Shown here: positions 1 through 7,901 of the stretch, one piece after another | Layout of the letters: every line of letters begins with the position of its first letter | Numbering within the stretch: the first letter of the stretch is position 1 | DNA from: Phaeobacter gallaeciensis | GTDB taxonomy: Bacteria; Pseudomonadota; Alphaproteobacteria; Rhodobacterales; Rhodobacteraceae | Length of the DNA stretch: 64,000 bases | Reading direction: 5' to 3' | NCBI RefSeq assembly: GCF_001678945.1 | Contig: NZ_CP015124.1 | Span: 1,795,501 to 1,859,500, forward strand | Program-made: the position numbers and the translations under genes | The notes under the pieces: model-generated | What the model was told of the DNA's origin: nothing | The model's input: only the letters and a program-made list of their open reading frames with translations | The model's database searches: none

Positions 1-360
1 GCCCAGCGCCAGAAGGTACAGGCTAACCCGGATGAACTGCCGGACCAGCGGTCTCGGATGACCGACGACCGACAGGAAGGACCGATCCTGCAGCAGCCGC
101 GCGCACAGCGCCACGCCCACGGTGATGAACAGGAACCCGCCCAGAAGCACCAGCATCGCCCCCGGCGTGCTGCCATCGCGCAGCCCCTGCAGCCAGACGC
201 CGGGGAACAGCGCCGCCAGCAGCGGCAGCACTATCGAGGACAGGGCAAAGCTGATGAGGTAGATCAGAACCAGCCCAAGCCCCAGCCGCCACAGCTGCGG
301 TTTCCTGCGGGCGCTGCGCACCAGCGCCTCATGGGCGGAATAATTCTGTCTATTCAGCAT
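1..360 (-). CDS. CPBP-family intramembrane protease-like protein, partial (N-terminal 120 residues)
   Basis: The reading frame runs off the left edge, so only 120 residues are visible. They begin with a basic N-terminus followed by hydrophobic segments at about residues 24-48 and 64-85, and a third starts at the edge. This pattern, and motifs such as the N-terminal SAHEALV, resemble the start of CPBP (CAAX protease/bacteriocin-processing) membrane proteins common in Rhodobacterales. The glutamate and histidine catalytic motifs would lie beyond the window, so activity cannot be judged. The ATG sits inside the last codons of the upstream ABC-like gene (11-bp overlap, ATGCTGAATAG), which implies translational coupling. 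Family assignment is by recall of N-terminal similarity and is moderate. Confidence 0.6.
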   Translation of the reverse strand, partial: MLNRQNYSAHEALVRSARRKPQLWRLGLGLVLIYLISFALSSIVLPLLAALFPGVWLQGLRDGSTPGAMLVLLGGFLFITVGVALCARLLQDRSFLSVVGHPRPLVRQFIRVSLYLLALG

Positions 361-3300
361 TCGGATCCGCATCCTTCAGAGGTCTGTCTTCACTGATCGT
401 ACCGCCCGTTTGGTGGGCAATGGACACCATTTTGTCCCGGGCAGTCGCCAGATTACCCGCCACCGTCTCTAACAAGCGCAGCGCGACGTTGATATCGCTT
501 TCGATCACCGCGCGGTATTCCGCAGCACCGATGCGCAGGAAACGGCAATTCTCGGTAGCGCGCAGGTTCATGGTCCGCGGCTGATCCAGAATCACCGCTA
601 GGTCCCCGATCAGCCGCCCCGGTTCGATCACCGTCACCGGCGGCGCCCCGGCGTGCGCATCGGGGAAGGTCAGATCGGCTCGGCCCGACAGGCACAGGTA
701 CACTGCATCACCGCTGTCGCCGTGGGAAAAAACCATCTCCCCGGCCGGAACCTCGTGCCAGCCAGCCGAAAATGCCAGAAGACGCTGGTTGCGCGCATCT
801 AACTGCGAGAACAGCTCGGTTGCGGCAATGATATCGAACTTGGCAGAGAAATCGGCCGCGGCGGCGCCTTCCGGGCTGCCCAGTGGGCGCCGCTCGACCC
901 CGTCGATCCGGCCATCGCGGATTTCGACATAAAGATCGTAGCGCTCCGGATGCTGGATGGTGTCTTCCATGAAGATCATCGTGGTCTGGGGCATCAGATC
1001 GCGCAGCTTTTCGCGTGTACGCAGCCGGTTTTCCGCCGTGTGGCTGGCCAGCACCTTGTCCAGGATCAGAATGTCCGGCCGTTTGATCGCGGCCCGGGTA
1101 AAGGCGGCCCGTTCCTGAAACACCGGCTCCAGCAGCGATCCGCCCAGTCCGGTCGGCAGATCGTAAAGGATCAACGCCAGCCGTTTGCGCAGCCCGTGGG
1201 TATCCAGCACCTCGGCCACCAGCGATTCAACCTGCGCTGCCCGCGCCCCAGCCCGCAGCGAGATCTTGCCGAAGAGAGCATTTTCAAGAACCGTCAGCCG
1301 CGGAAAGTAGGATTTCGGATCCAGAGGTCGGAACAAGCCGCCGGTCTGGGCGATCAACTGCGCCGCATGACTCTGGCGGATTTTCAGGATACGCTCCTTG
1401 AACCCGGCCGGTAGCCCGCTGCCGATCTGCTCTTCGGTCAAAAGGAACGGCACCGTCATCAGCAGCGCCTGCTCTGCCTCGGGCAGATCATCAGCCCCCT
1501 GCGCGGCATAGCGTTCGGCAGCGCTGCAAATCCGGCGATAAAGATCTTCTTCAAGGCCAAGCCGCTGGAACAGCGGGTGATCGATATCTTCGCGTCCAAA
1601 GGTCTTGATCAGGGTTTCCACCACGCCAAGACCGATCCCCATGGTTTCCCCGGTCAACCCTTGCTCACGCACCAGTCGCAGCAACAGCCCGTCCGGTGCC
1701 AGCAATTCTTCGACCGGGATGTCGCGCGACGGCGCCGCAAACAAAAGGTTGCCCGCCAGTGGCATGGCAGGGTTGAACCGCTCGGGATCGAAATGGTGGA
1801 CGGCATCATCCAGACCTTCGGCCTCCAACCGTTCACGGATCAGCGGGCGCAGGCGGATGATATGCTGCACCAGCGCTGGGTGGGTGCCATCCTGGAACCG
1901 CGCGTGCAGGGTGCGCTGGAACAACTGCTCGTCGATGCCCATTGCCTCGATCAGTTGGAACCACCAATCGCGCACATCGCCTTCGGATCCCAGCCCTGCC
2001 AATTCGGGATTGACCCAATCCGCCTCCAGAAGATCGCCACTGTTGCCTGCGCGCTTGGATTCGACCTGTTTGCGAAGGGTGGCCTGATCCCGGCTGCTCT
2101 TGCCCGGGCGGCTGCGCAGCGGCATCAGCACGTTGTCGCCAAGTGATCCGGAAAACAGATAGGGATGCGAATAGGCATAGCCGATCCGGGCCGCGATCAC
2201 CCCCTGATGCAGGCTGTCGAGCCGGTGCCCCGCGACCTGAATGCTGCCCTGCGACGGCAAGGTTTCACGGACCAGCAACTGGCCGAACGCCGCGCGCTCT
2301 GCGTCACTGGTGCTTTTGACCGCAACGCGGGCGCCCGCCGGAATGGTCAGCGAAATATCCTGCAGGACCACCGTCCCGTCGGCATCGCGCACCGAGACAT
2401 TGCGCAACTCGATATCGCCGCGCAGATGCGGGATCTCGCTCGGCTCGCCTTCGATCAGCTCGGCATCGATCATGCCGCGCGGCGCGAACCGCTCCAGCAT
2501 GATTTTCCAGCGCAGACTCATGTCCTGCACCTGATTGTAATAGGTCAGCAGTTCCTTCCACGGGGCCGACAGATCCTTGTAAGCGGCCAGCGCCGCCACC
2601 AGCGCGCCCACCGTGATATCGCCCCGGATCGCCAGCACCCCGCCGGCCGAATAAAACACGAAGGGTGTCATATGGCCGATCAGGTTGTTGAGGAACTTCA
2701 TGAAGTATTTTTTGGTGTAGATCCGGCGGCGGATCTCGAACAGACGCCCCAGCCGGTCCGACACTTGCGCCATCCGGTAACGCCAGCCGCCATTGGCGCG
2801 CAGATCGCTCATCCCGGCGGCGGTTTCTCCGATTTCCGAGGCCAGCATCCGCACCTCCTGGATGCGGTCCTTGTTCAACAGGTTGATCTGCCGCTGCAAC
2901 ATCGGGATCAGCCAGGCCTGCAGCGGGATCAGCGCGATCGAGACCAGCCCGAACCAAACACTTTGCATGAACAGAAAGGCCACGATGGTCAGCATCTGCC
3001 CCAGCTGGAACACCGGCTGCGCCACCGCATCCCCCATCAACCCGCCCATGGGTTCGCTTTCGGAAGTGATCATCGACACCAGCTCACCCTGGCTGGTGGT
3101 GCGGAAATAGGGTTTCGGGAACCGCAGCATCCGGTTGATCAGCGTGTAGCGCAGCCGCCGCAGCAGGCGTTCGGCCACGATCCCCTTCAGCGTGTTGAGC
3201 CGCATCTTCATCATGCCGCCGATCACCACCGCTGCAAGGAAGCCAAAGCACAGGATCAGCAGGTATTCCACCTGCGCGATATCTTGGCCCCAGACCATGA

Positions 3301-3514
3301 TGACAGGCGTTTCGGCCCCGATAGCGTCGTTGATGATCCGCTTGGGCAGCTCTAGCGAGGCGTAGAGAAACGGAAAGGTCAGGACCGTCAGCGCCAGCAA
3401 GACCAGCTGCTGACGGCGCGAATACGCCCAAATAAAAGAAAAGAGAGTCGCGGGCAGATCCTGCGGGCGCTTAAGCGGCCCGCTGCCCGCCCTCATGGGC
3501 GTCGGACGTTTCAT
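350..3514 (-). CDS. ABC exporter-like protein with degenerate ATPase, large insertion and cyclic-nucleotide-binding domain
   Basis: 1054 residues. An ABC exporter membrane domain occupies about residues 30-335. The nucleotide-binding domain starts near 365 but its Walker A is degraded: residues 394-410 read GARVAVKSTSDAERAAF, where the family has GxxGxGKST. A Q-loop-like stretch (YSHPYLFSGSLGDN) follows at about 448-461. Roughly 270 residues are then inserted (about 466-737) before the fold resumes at PRLTVLENALFGK. The signature region is LPTGLGG instead of LSGGQ, and Walker B reads ILILDK, with Lys820 in place of the catalytic Glu. The usual switch His is not evident. Residues about 893-1030 form a cyclic-nucleotide-binding (CAP_ED) domain. 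These features suggest a pseudo-ATPase or a strongly diverged one; the substrate is unknown. Its end overlaps the CPBP-like gene. Confidence 0.85.
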   Translation of the reverse strand: MKRPTPMRAGSGPLKRPQDLPATLFSFIWAYSRRQQLVLLALTVLTFPFLYASLELPKRIINDAIGAETPVIMVWGQDIAQVEYLLILCFGFLAAVVIGGMMKMRLNTLKGIVAERLLRRLRYTLINRMLRFPKPYFRTTSQGELVSMITSESEPMGGLMGDAVAQPVFQLGQMLTIVAFLFMQSVWFGLVSIALIPLQAWLIPMLQRQINLLNKDRIQEVRMLASEIGETAAGMSDLRANGGWRYRMAQVSDRLGRLFEIRRRIYTKKYFMKFLNNLIGHMTPFVFYSAGGVLAIRGDITVGALVAALAAYKDLSAPWKELLTYYNQVQDMSLRWKIMLERFAPRGMIDAELIEGEPSEIPHLRGDIELRNVSVRDADGTVVLQDISLTIPAGARVAVKSTSDAERAAFGQLLVRETLPSQGSIQVAGHRLDSLHQGVIAARIGYAYSHPYLFSGSLGDNVLMPLRSRPGKSSRDQATLRKQVESKRAGNSGDLLEADWVNPELAGLGSEGDVRDWWFQLIEAMGIDEQLFQRTLHARFQDGTHPALVQHIIRLRPLIRERLEAEGLDDAVHHFDPERFNPAMPLAGNLLFAAPSRDIPVEELLAPDGLLLRLVREQGLTGETMGIGLGVVETLIKTFGREDIDHPLFQRLGLEEDLYRRICSAAERYAAQGADDLPEAEQALLMTVPFLLTEEQIGSGLPAGFKERILKIRQSHAAQLIAQTGGLFRPLDPKSYFPRLTVLENALFGKISLRAGARAAQVESLVAEVLDTHGLRKRLALILYDLPTGLGGSLLEPVFQERAAFTRAAIKRPDILILDKVLASHTAENRLRTREKLRDLMPQTTMIFMEDTIQHPERYDLYVEIRDGRIDGVERRPLGSPEGAAAADFSAKFDIIAATELFSQLDARNQRLLAFSAGWHEVPAGEMVFSHGDSGDAVYLCLSGRADLTFPDAHAGAPPVTVIEPGRLIGDLAVILDQPRTMNLRATENCRFLRIGAAEYRAVIESDINVALRLLETVAGNLATARDKMVSIAHQTGGTISEDRPLKDADPNAE

Positions 3515-3771
3515 CGTGATACCTGTGCCACGGCCGGGCCTGTGCCGGTCTGAAAGAATCCTGCGTAACTATGCATCTGGCTGCGCCTTGGCAAGGTACC
3601 CCTCGGGCGGGTGTTCACTCTTGTCGTAAGTGTTTCAGGCCTTTATCCCTTTTGTAAACGCAGGATAACGATAATCTGATGCCGGGGGGAGCAGGGGATC
3701 TGCGCGACAAAGCAATCATGACGGCTGTCACGGGCACGATCAGGACAATGTGCTCTGCGCGGCGGGACAGC
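3515..3771. promoter_or_regulatory. Divergent intergenic region
   Basis: This stretch separates the divergent ABC-like gene and the lipoprotein gene and must hold both promoters. I see an AT-richer segment around 3620-3680 but no confident -35/-10 pair or operator. In-frame upstream ATGs for the lipoprotein exist at 3679, 3718 and 3748. Confidence 0.35.
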
Positions 3772-4572
3772 ATGCCCTGCGCGCAGCAGCGCCTACAACC
3801 CCGTCTGGGCATTGCTGCGCTTGGTCTCTGCGCCCTGCTCAGCGCCTGCGGCCAGGTGCCCGGCGGCGGATTTTCTTTTGCGGCGCCCGGTGGCACAGGT
3901 ACGCCTTCCAGGCTGACAGAGGTTCGCATGCAGGGCGCCGAGGTGGTGCTTGCGGCGCCACGAGGTTATTGCTTTGACCCCAAGATGCTGCGGCGCGACG
4001 CGGCAGACGGGTTTGCCCTGCTGCCGCGCTGTGACCTGCTGGGCGGGCCCGGTTTCTTTGGCAGTCGCAACGCGGGCGTTATCACCGCCACTTTTGGAGA
4101 ACTTCCGGCCAAGGGCAGAGTGCCATCGGTCTCCGATCTGGCAGCCAGCACGCCCGGCGCCCATATCGTCGCCCGCCGCGAGAATGGCCCGTTGCCACTG
4201 GTTAAATTGGATATGCCGGGACACAGCGCCGCCGGAGCCAGCCCCGAACATTGGCGCGGCGCCATGGTGCTGGAGGGTCACGTGATCGTGCTGGCGCTTT
4301 ATGCCCCGGCAAAAAGCCCCTTGCTGACCGAGCGCGGCGCCGCGCTGCTGGAGCAGATGGCGGAGCTGACACGGGAAGCATCGCGACCAGAACCCGCCCC
4401 CGAGGAAGTCGCACAACGCGCCCCGGCAGATCGCAGCCCCCGCCGCACCGCCTCAGGCGCATTGCGTCCCCTCGCCCGCCCTGATGCCCGGACCGGTCAT
4501 GCAGGCGCGCCCGAAGGTGACAGTGGCGGAAAACTCTCTCTAAGAAAGCGGATTGCCGGTTTATTTGACTGA
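3772..4572 (+). CDS. Putative lipoprotein of unknown function
   Basis: From the ATG at 3772 the product is 266 residues and begins with a compact lipoprotein signal: a basic stretch, a hydrophobic run (LGIAALGLCALLSAC) and a lipobox LSAC. That is why I prefer this start over in-frame ATGs at 3679, 3718 and 3748, which would add a long unlikely leader. After the Cys comes a Gly/Pro-rich linker, then a soluble domain of about 150 residues with three further Cys residues, and finally a low-complexity Pro/Ala/Arg-rich C-terminus. It is probably envelope-anchored. I do not recognise the family. It is co-directional with the next two genes (76 bp before the next start), so a small operon is likely. 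Confidence 0.7.
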   Translation: MPCAQQRLQPRLGIAALGLCALLSACGQVPGGGFSFAAPGGTGTPSRLTEVRMQGAEVVLAAPRGYCFDPKMLRRDAADGFALLPRCDLLGGPGFFGSRNAGVITATFGELPAKGRVPSVSDLAASTPGAHIVARRENGPLPLVKLDMPGHSAAGASPEHWRGAMVLEGHVIVLALYAPAKSPLLTERGAALLEQMAELTREASRPEPAPEEVAQRAPADRSPRRTASGALRPLARPDARTGHAGAPEGDSGGKLSLRKRIAGLFD

Positions 4573-4648
4573 TGTTGCAGGGCTAGATTGGCGCAGGCAC
4601 CAACCGCAACACCACCACGGCAACGATAAAGGCAGGGCAACCGAAGTC

Positions 4649-5410
4649 ATGAGCAGGATCCTGGACAAACTGCTGCACCGCCGCGCCTTGCGCCGTTGGC
4701 GCCGGATCGTTGCAGGAGCTGGCAGCATTCCCCTGACCGAATTGCGCCGCCAACGCACAGAGGCGCGGCAACTCAAGACCGAGCTGGACCAGCTGATCCA
4801 TGTTGCGGACGGACGTCTCGCCCTGCCCCAGATCGGCTCCTCCTCCTTTGCGCGCCCGCATGGCACCGATTGGTCCTGGCGCCCCGAACCCTGGCGCGGG
4901 CCGCTGCCGGTCGCTGGTCTGTCTTCGGTCCCGTCCAAGGCCAAGCTGGGCGAGGATGTGCAGATGTTCCACGATTGCAGCTATTCCGAGCTGACCCTGC
5001 GCCAGCTGCGTAACACCCGTGAAGAGGACCTCGCGCCCTTTGGCCTGCGTATGGATGTGTTCAGTTTCGATGGTTCCTTCCTGTCACTGGTGATCGCCCT
5101 GCCCAAGGACGCGGGCAGCGGGCTGACCCGGCAGCATCTGATCCGGGTCGACAGCATCATCGAAACCGAGAAGCCGCTGGAGATCTTTGCCCGGCTCAAC
5201 ATCAGCCATGGCCCCAATACCGAACAGATCGTGCGGGAACTGCCGCTGGGCGACCGCAAGGTGACGGTCGAGTACGATCTTGCCTATTCCAACCTCAACG
5301 AAAAGCGCATCGAGAATATCTGGCTGGACCTGATTTTCGAAGCACCGGACATGAACCAGGTGGTCTTGCGCGACCTGACTTTTGCGCGCCACCGCCGCGC
5401 CAACCTGTGA
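4649..5410 (+). CDS. Conserved hypothetical protein (DUF6478-like)
   Basis: 253 residues from the ATG at 4649; the open frame extends to 4553 but that part would overlap the lipoprotein gene and lacks conserved character. The N-terminus is basic (LLHRRALRRWRRIV), followed by a short helical segment (about 35-55) and a Trp-rich stretch (TDWSWRPEPWRGPLP, about 75-90). The rest looks like a beta-rich domain. There is no signal peptide or membrane span. It resembles a Rhodobacterales family I recall as DUF6478; no function is known to me. The next gene follows 11 bp downstream, so the two are probably co-translated. Confidence 0.7.
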   Translation: MSRILDKLLHRRALRRWRRIVAGAGSIPLTELRRQRTEARQLKTELDQLIHVADGRLALPQIGSSSFARPHGTDWSWRPEPWRGPLPVAGLSSVPSKAKLGEDVQMFHDCSYSELTLRQLRNTREEDLAPFGLRMDVFSFDGSFLSLVIALPKDAGSGLTRQHLIRVDSIIETEKPLEIFARLNISHGPNTEQIVRELPLGDRKVTVEYDLAYSNLNEKRIENIWLDLIFEAPDMNQVVLRDLTFARHRRANL

Positions 5411-5421
5411 GGACCCGTGAC

Positions 5422-5799
5422 ATGAGCGACCTGACCGTCACCAAGATCCGCTTTCGCAATGGCAAATGGGAAGGCCGGATCAGCAACGCCCCCGTCACGG
5501 GAACACCGCCGGACATCCGGGTTCTGTATCTGGATCAGCCGGTTGAACAGGTCGCACTTAGCGAAGGCAGCCGCGACAGCGAATGGGAGCTGATCATCAC
5601 CGTACCTACCGAAGCCATCGCCGATGGGGTGCACAGCTTCGTCATCACCGACGCGGCGGCGGACCAGACGCTGGCGCATTTCACCCTGATCGGCGGTGAT
5701 GTGGCAGCCGAGGATATGCGCTGCGAAGTGGAGCTGCTCCGGGCCGAGCTTGATATGCTGAAACGCGCCTTTCGGCGTCACTGCGTGGAAACCGCCTGA
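5422..5799 (+). CDS. Small hypothetical protein: beta-domain plus C-terminal coiled coil
   Basis: 125 residues from the ATG at 5422, which has a GAGGA ribosome binding site 8 bases upstream; a GTG at 5407 in the same frame is less likely. Residues 1-95 alternate in the manner of an Ig-like beta sandwich, and the last 25 form a heptad-like helix (VELLRAELDMLKRAF). No signal peptide. It follows the DUF6478-like gene directly and is probably its functional partner. Its last 22 bases overlap the 3' end of the convergent ada gene. Confidence 0.65.
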   Translation: MSDLTVTKIRFRNGKWEGRISNAPVTGTPPDIRVLYLDQPVEQVALSEGSRDSEWELIITVPTEAIADGVHSFVITDAAADQTLAHFTLIGGDVAAEDMRCEVELLRAELDMLKRAFRRHCVETA

Positions 5800-6860
5800 G
5801 GCCGTGCACGCTTTGCAAGGTCGGCTTCGATTTCAATGAGCCGCTGTTTGCGCCACAATCCGCCGCCATAGCCAGTCAAGTTGCCATCCGCCGAAAGCAC
5901 CCGGTGACAGGGCACCACCAGCGCCAGCTGGTTGCTGCCATTGGCCCGCGCCACCGCGCGGCTGGACGAAGGGCGGCCAAGCTCCTGCGCAATCTGGGAA
6001 TAGCTGCGGGTCTCTCCTGCCGGAATGGCCCTTAGGTAATCCCAGACCTCGCGATGAAAGGCGCTTCCATGCAACGCAATCGGCGTTTCAAACCGGGCGC
6101 TATCACCGCTGAAATAGCGCTGCAGTTCTTCAGCGACCTGCTGGGTGGGCGCAGGCCGTCCAAAGCCGATGCCGCCGGGTTGCGAGGATTGCAAGCGTGC
6201 CATTTCCCGCGGCAGCGCCTTGCGGTCGGCAAATTCCAGCAGATGCAACCGGTGCGGACAGCTGACCGCGATCATCGCGCCCAGCGGCGTGTCGATCCAA
6301 TCCGCCAGCAGCAGCGCGTCCTGCCGGAAGCTGCCCGGCGCCAGCCCGGTCAGCCGGGCAAAGGCCGCGCGAAAGGCTGAAGGGGACTCGAACCCCGCTT
6401 CGATCTGGGCGGCAATCACCGGCTCTCCGGCCTTGAGCGTGGTAAACCCTTCGCGCAGGCGTCGCTGGCGGGCCATTTCCAGGAAGGTCATCCCGAAATG
6501 GCGCCGGAAACTGCGCCGCACGGTAGAGGGATCAAACCCCATGCGCGCCACATCCGCTTCGCGCCAACGATAGGCGGGGCGCTTCTCCAGCGCCGCCAGA
6601 AGCTGCTGCACCATCGGATCCTCCCCGGCGGCCGCCGCCAGCGGCGTGCAGCGTTTGCAGGGACGGAACCCGGCCTCAATACAGGCGCCGGGTGTGGCGT
6701 GGAACTGGCAGTTCTCACGCTTTGGTTTACGCGCCGGGCAGCTGAGGCGGCAGAAGATCCCCGTCGAGGTCACGCCCACATAGGCGCGCCCTTCATAGGT
6801 TTCATCACGCGCCAGCAGCGCCGCATAAAGCGTTTCGGAATCAGGCAGGTCGAACATCAT
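5778..6860 (-). CDS. ada: Bifunctional Ada: DNA methylphosphotriester / O6-methylguanine methyltransferase and regulator
   Basis: 360 residues with the full Ada architecture. The N-terminal zinc domain has Cys37, Cys41, Cys68 and Cys71, matching the methyl-acceptor and zinc ligands of E. coli Ada. An AraC-type helix-turn-helix covers about residues 85-180. The C-terminal methyltransferase carries the acceptor motif PCHRVL near 315. The protein repairs alkylated DNA by irreversible methyl transfer and, once methylated on the N-terminal Cys, activates transcription. It stands alone, convergent with the preceding gene; no alkB or alkA is adjacent. Start is one of two adjacent ATGs (6860 or 6857). 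Confidence 0.95.
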   Translation of the reverse strand: MMFDLPDSETLYAALLARDETYEGRAYVGVTSTGIFCRLSCPARKPKRENCQFHATPGACIEAGFRPCKRCTPLAAAAGEDPMVQQLLAALEKRPAYRWREADVARMGFDPSTVRRSFRRHFGMTFLEMARQRRLREGFTTLKAGEPVIAAQIEAGFESPSAFRAAFARLTGLAPGSFRQDALLLADWIDTPLGAMIAVSCPHRLHLLEFADRKALPREMARLQSSQPGGIGFGRPAPTQQVAEELQRYFSGDSARFETPIALHGSAFHREVWDYLRAIPAGETRSYSQIAQELGRPSSSRAVARANGSNQLALVVPCHRVLSADGNLTGYGGGLWRKQRLIEIEADLAKRARPQAVSTQ

Positions 6861-7156
6861 ACCCTACCCTAACGCAGACCGGTCCCGGCTGCCGCCGGTT
6901 TCCGGGCATCTCTTCTCATCAAGTGCAAGGAAACGGAGGATACCAGCCTCTCTCCTGAATCGCGCACCTCTGGCCTGAGCACACGGAGAATCGGCCCGTG
7001 ATATTGAATAACAGTTGAGCGCACACTTATTTTATAAGGAGTACGGGAATACCGACTGGATCCCCGGCAAAGCCTGTGCCTGGCCAGACGGTGAACGGCT
7101 GATGGTCATAAGATGCAGAGGCAAGACCATGCTGCCTGCATAAGGAGGAAAGTGAC
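6861..7156. other. Intergenic region between divergent ada and the glycine-zipper gene
   Basis: About 300 bases with no convincing gene. It must contain promoters for both flanking genes. A lone AAGGAG near 7038-7043 is not followed by a start codon. The real ribosome binding site (AAGGAGG) lies at 7142-7148 just before the downstream ATG. No clear operator seen. Confidence 0.4.
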
Positions 7157-7768
7157 ATGAAACTTTTGGCGACAGCAGCGACAGCTGTTCTGATGGCATC
7201 TCAGGCATTTGCCGGTTCATACGAAACAAGATGCGAAACCCAGATGGTGCCGTATCAGGAGACCGTCAAAGGCGGCAGTCCCGAAAAGGTCATTGGCGGG
7301 GCGATTGTTGGCGGCGTGATCGGCAAGGTGGTGACCGACAAGAATGCCGGCGCTGCCGTCGGCGCAATTGTTGGCGGCGCCATCGCCAATGAAACCAGCA
7401 AGAACACCGTCACCAGATACAGAGAAGTCGAGACCTGCACCAACGTATTCATTCCGGACCGCATCACCGATGACGCGCAGCTTCAGAAGGTCTTGCTGGA
7501 TCTGAACGACGGCAAACCCGTGAGCAAGGAAATGACCATGGACGCGCAATACACGATTGGCGTGGCCTACGATGGCAAATGGGGGCCGAAGTCTCAGCTG
7601 GCGGCAGAGAAATATCTGGCAAACCTTGCGCCCGACGCGCCGCTCTATTCGCTGGTAGTCAATGACGTGGTCATCGTCAGTTCAGCCGACATCAATGCAA
7701 TCGACGAGATCAGGGCAGCCCTGCTTGAGGCTGGTGTTGCTTCGCAGATCTTCACCGATTTGAAGTGA
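7157..7768 (+). CDS. Periplasmic glycine-zipper protein
   Basis: 203 residues with a strong AAGGAGG site upstream. It starts with a cleavable signal peptide (MKLLATAATAVLMASQAFAG). Residues about 45-80 form a glycine zipper of the 2TM/OmpA-like type, rich in GGAIVGGVIGKV and GAAVGAIVGGAIAN repeats. A pair of Cys (about 24 and 94) flanks it. Residues about 110-150 (YTIGVAYDGKWGPKSQLAAEKYL) resemble a peptidoglycan-binding-like helix bundle. Probably an envelope stress or outer-membrane-associated protein, but the role is inferred only from composition. It is a single gene. Confidence 0.7.
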   Translation: MKLLATAATAVLMASQAFAGSYETRCETQMVPYQETVKGGSPEKVIGGAIVGGVIGKVVTDKNAGAAVGAIVGGAIANETSKNTVTRYREVETCTNVFIPDRITDDAQLQKVLLDLNDGKPVSKEMTMDAQYTIGVAYDGKWGPKSQLAAEKYLANLAPDAPLYSLVVNDVVIVSSADINAIDEIRAALLEAGVASQIFTDLK

Positions 7769-7850
7769 CGCCCTGACAGCGGACGGGTTCAGCCCCCGAT
7801 ACCATACATCCGGTCTCAGGGGCCTACGCCTGCATAACAAAACCATTGAA

Positions 7851-7878
7851 AAAGGCCGCCCCGGATGGAGCGGCCTTT
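7851..7878 (-). terminator. Rho-independent terminator of the gpmI-envC-ctpA operon
   Basis: AAAGGCCGC at 7851-7859 pairs with GCGGCCTTT at 7870-7878. On the minus strand the stem is followed by TTTTTCA, the expected U-tract, 23 bases past the ctpA stop. On the plus strand the tail is poor, so it mainly serves ctpA. Confidence 0.8.
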
Positions 7879-7901
7879 GGACAATCAGGTGGATTTTGGG
7901 A

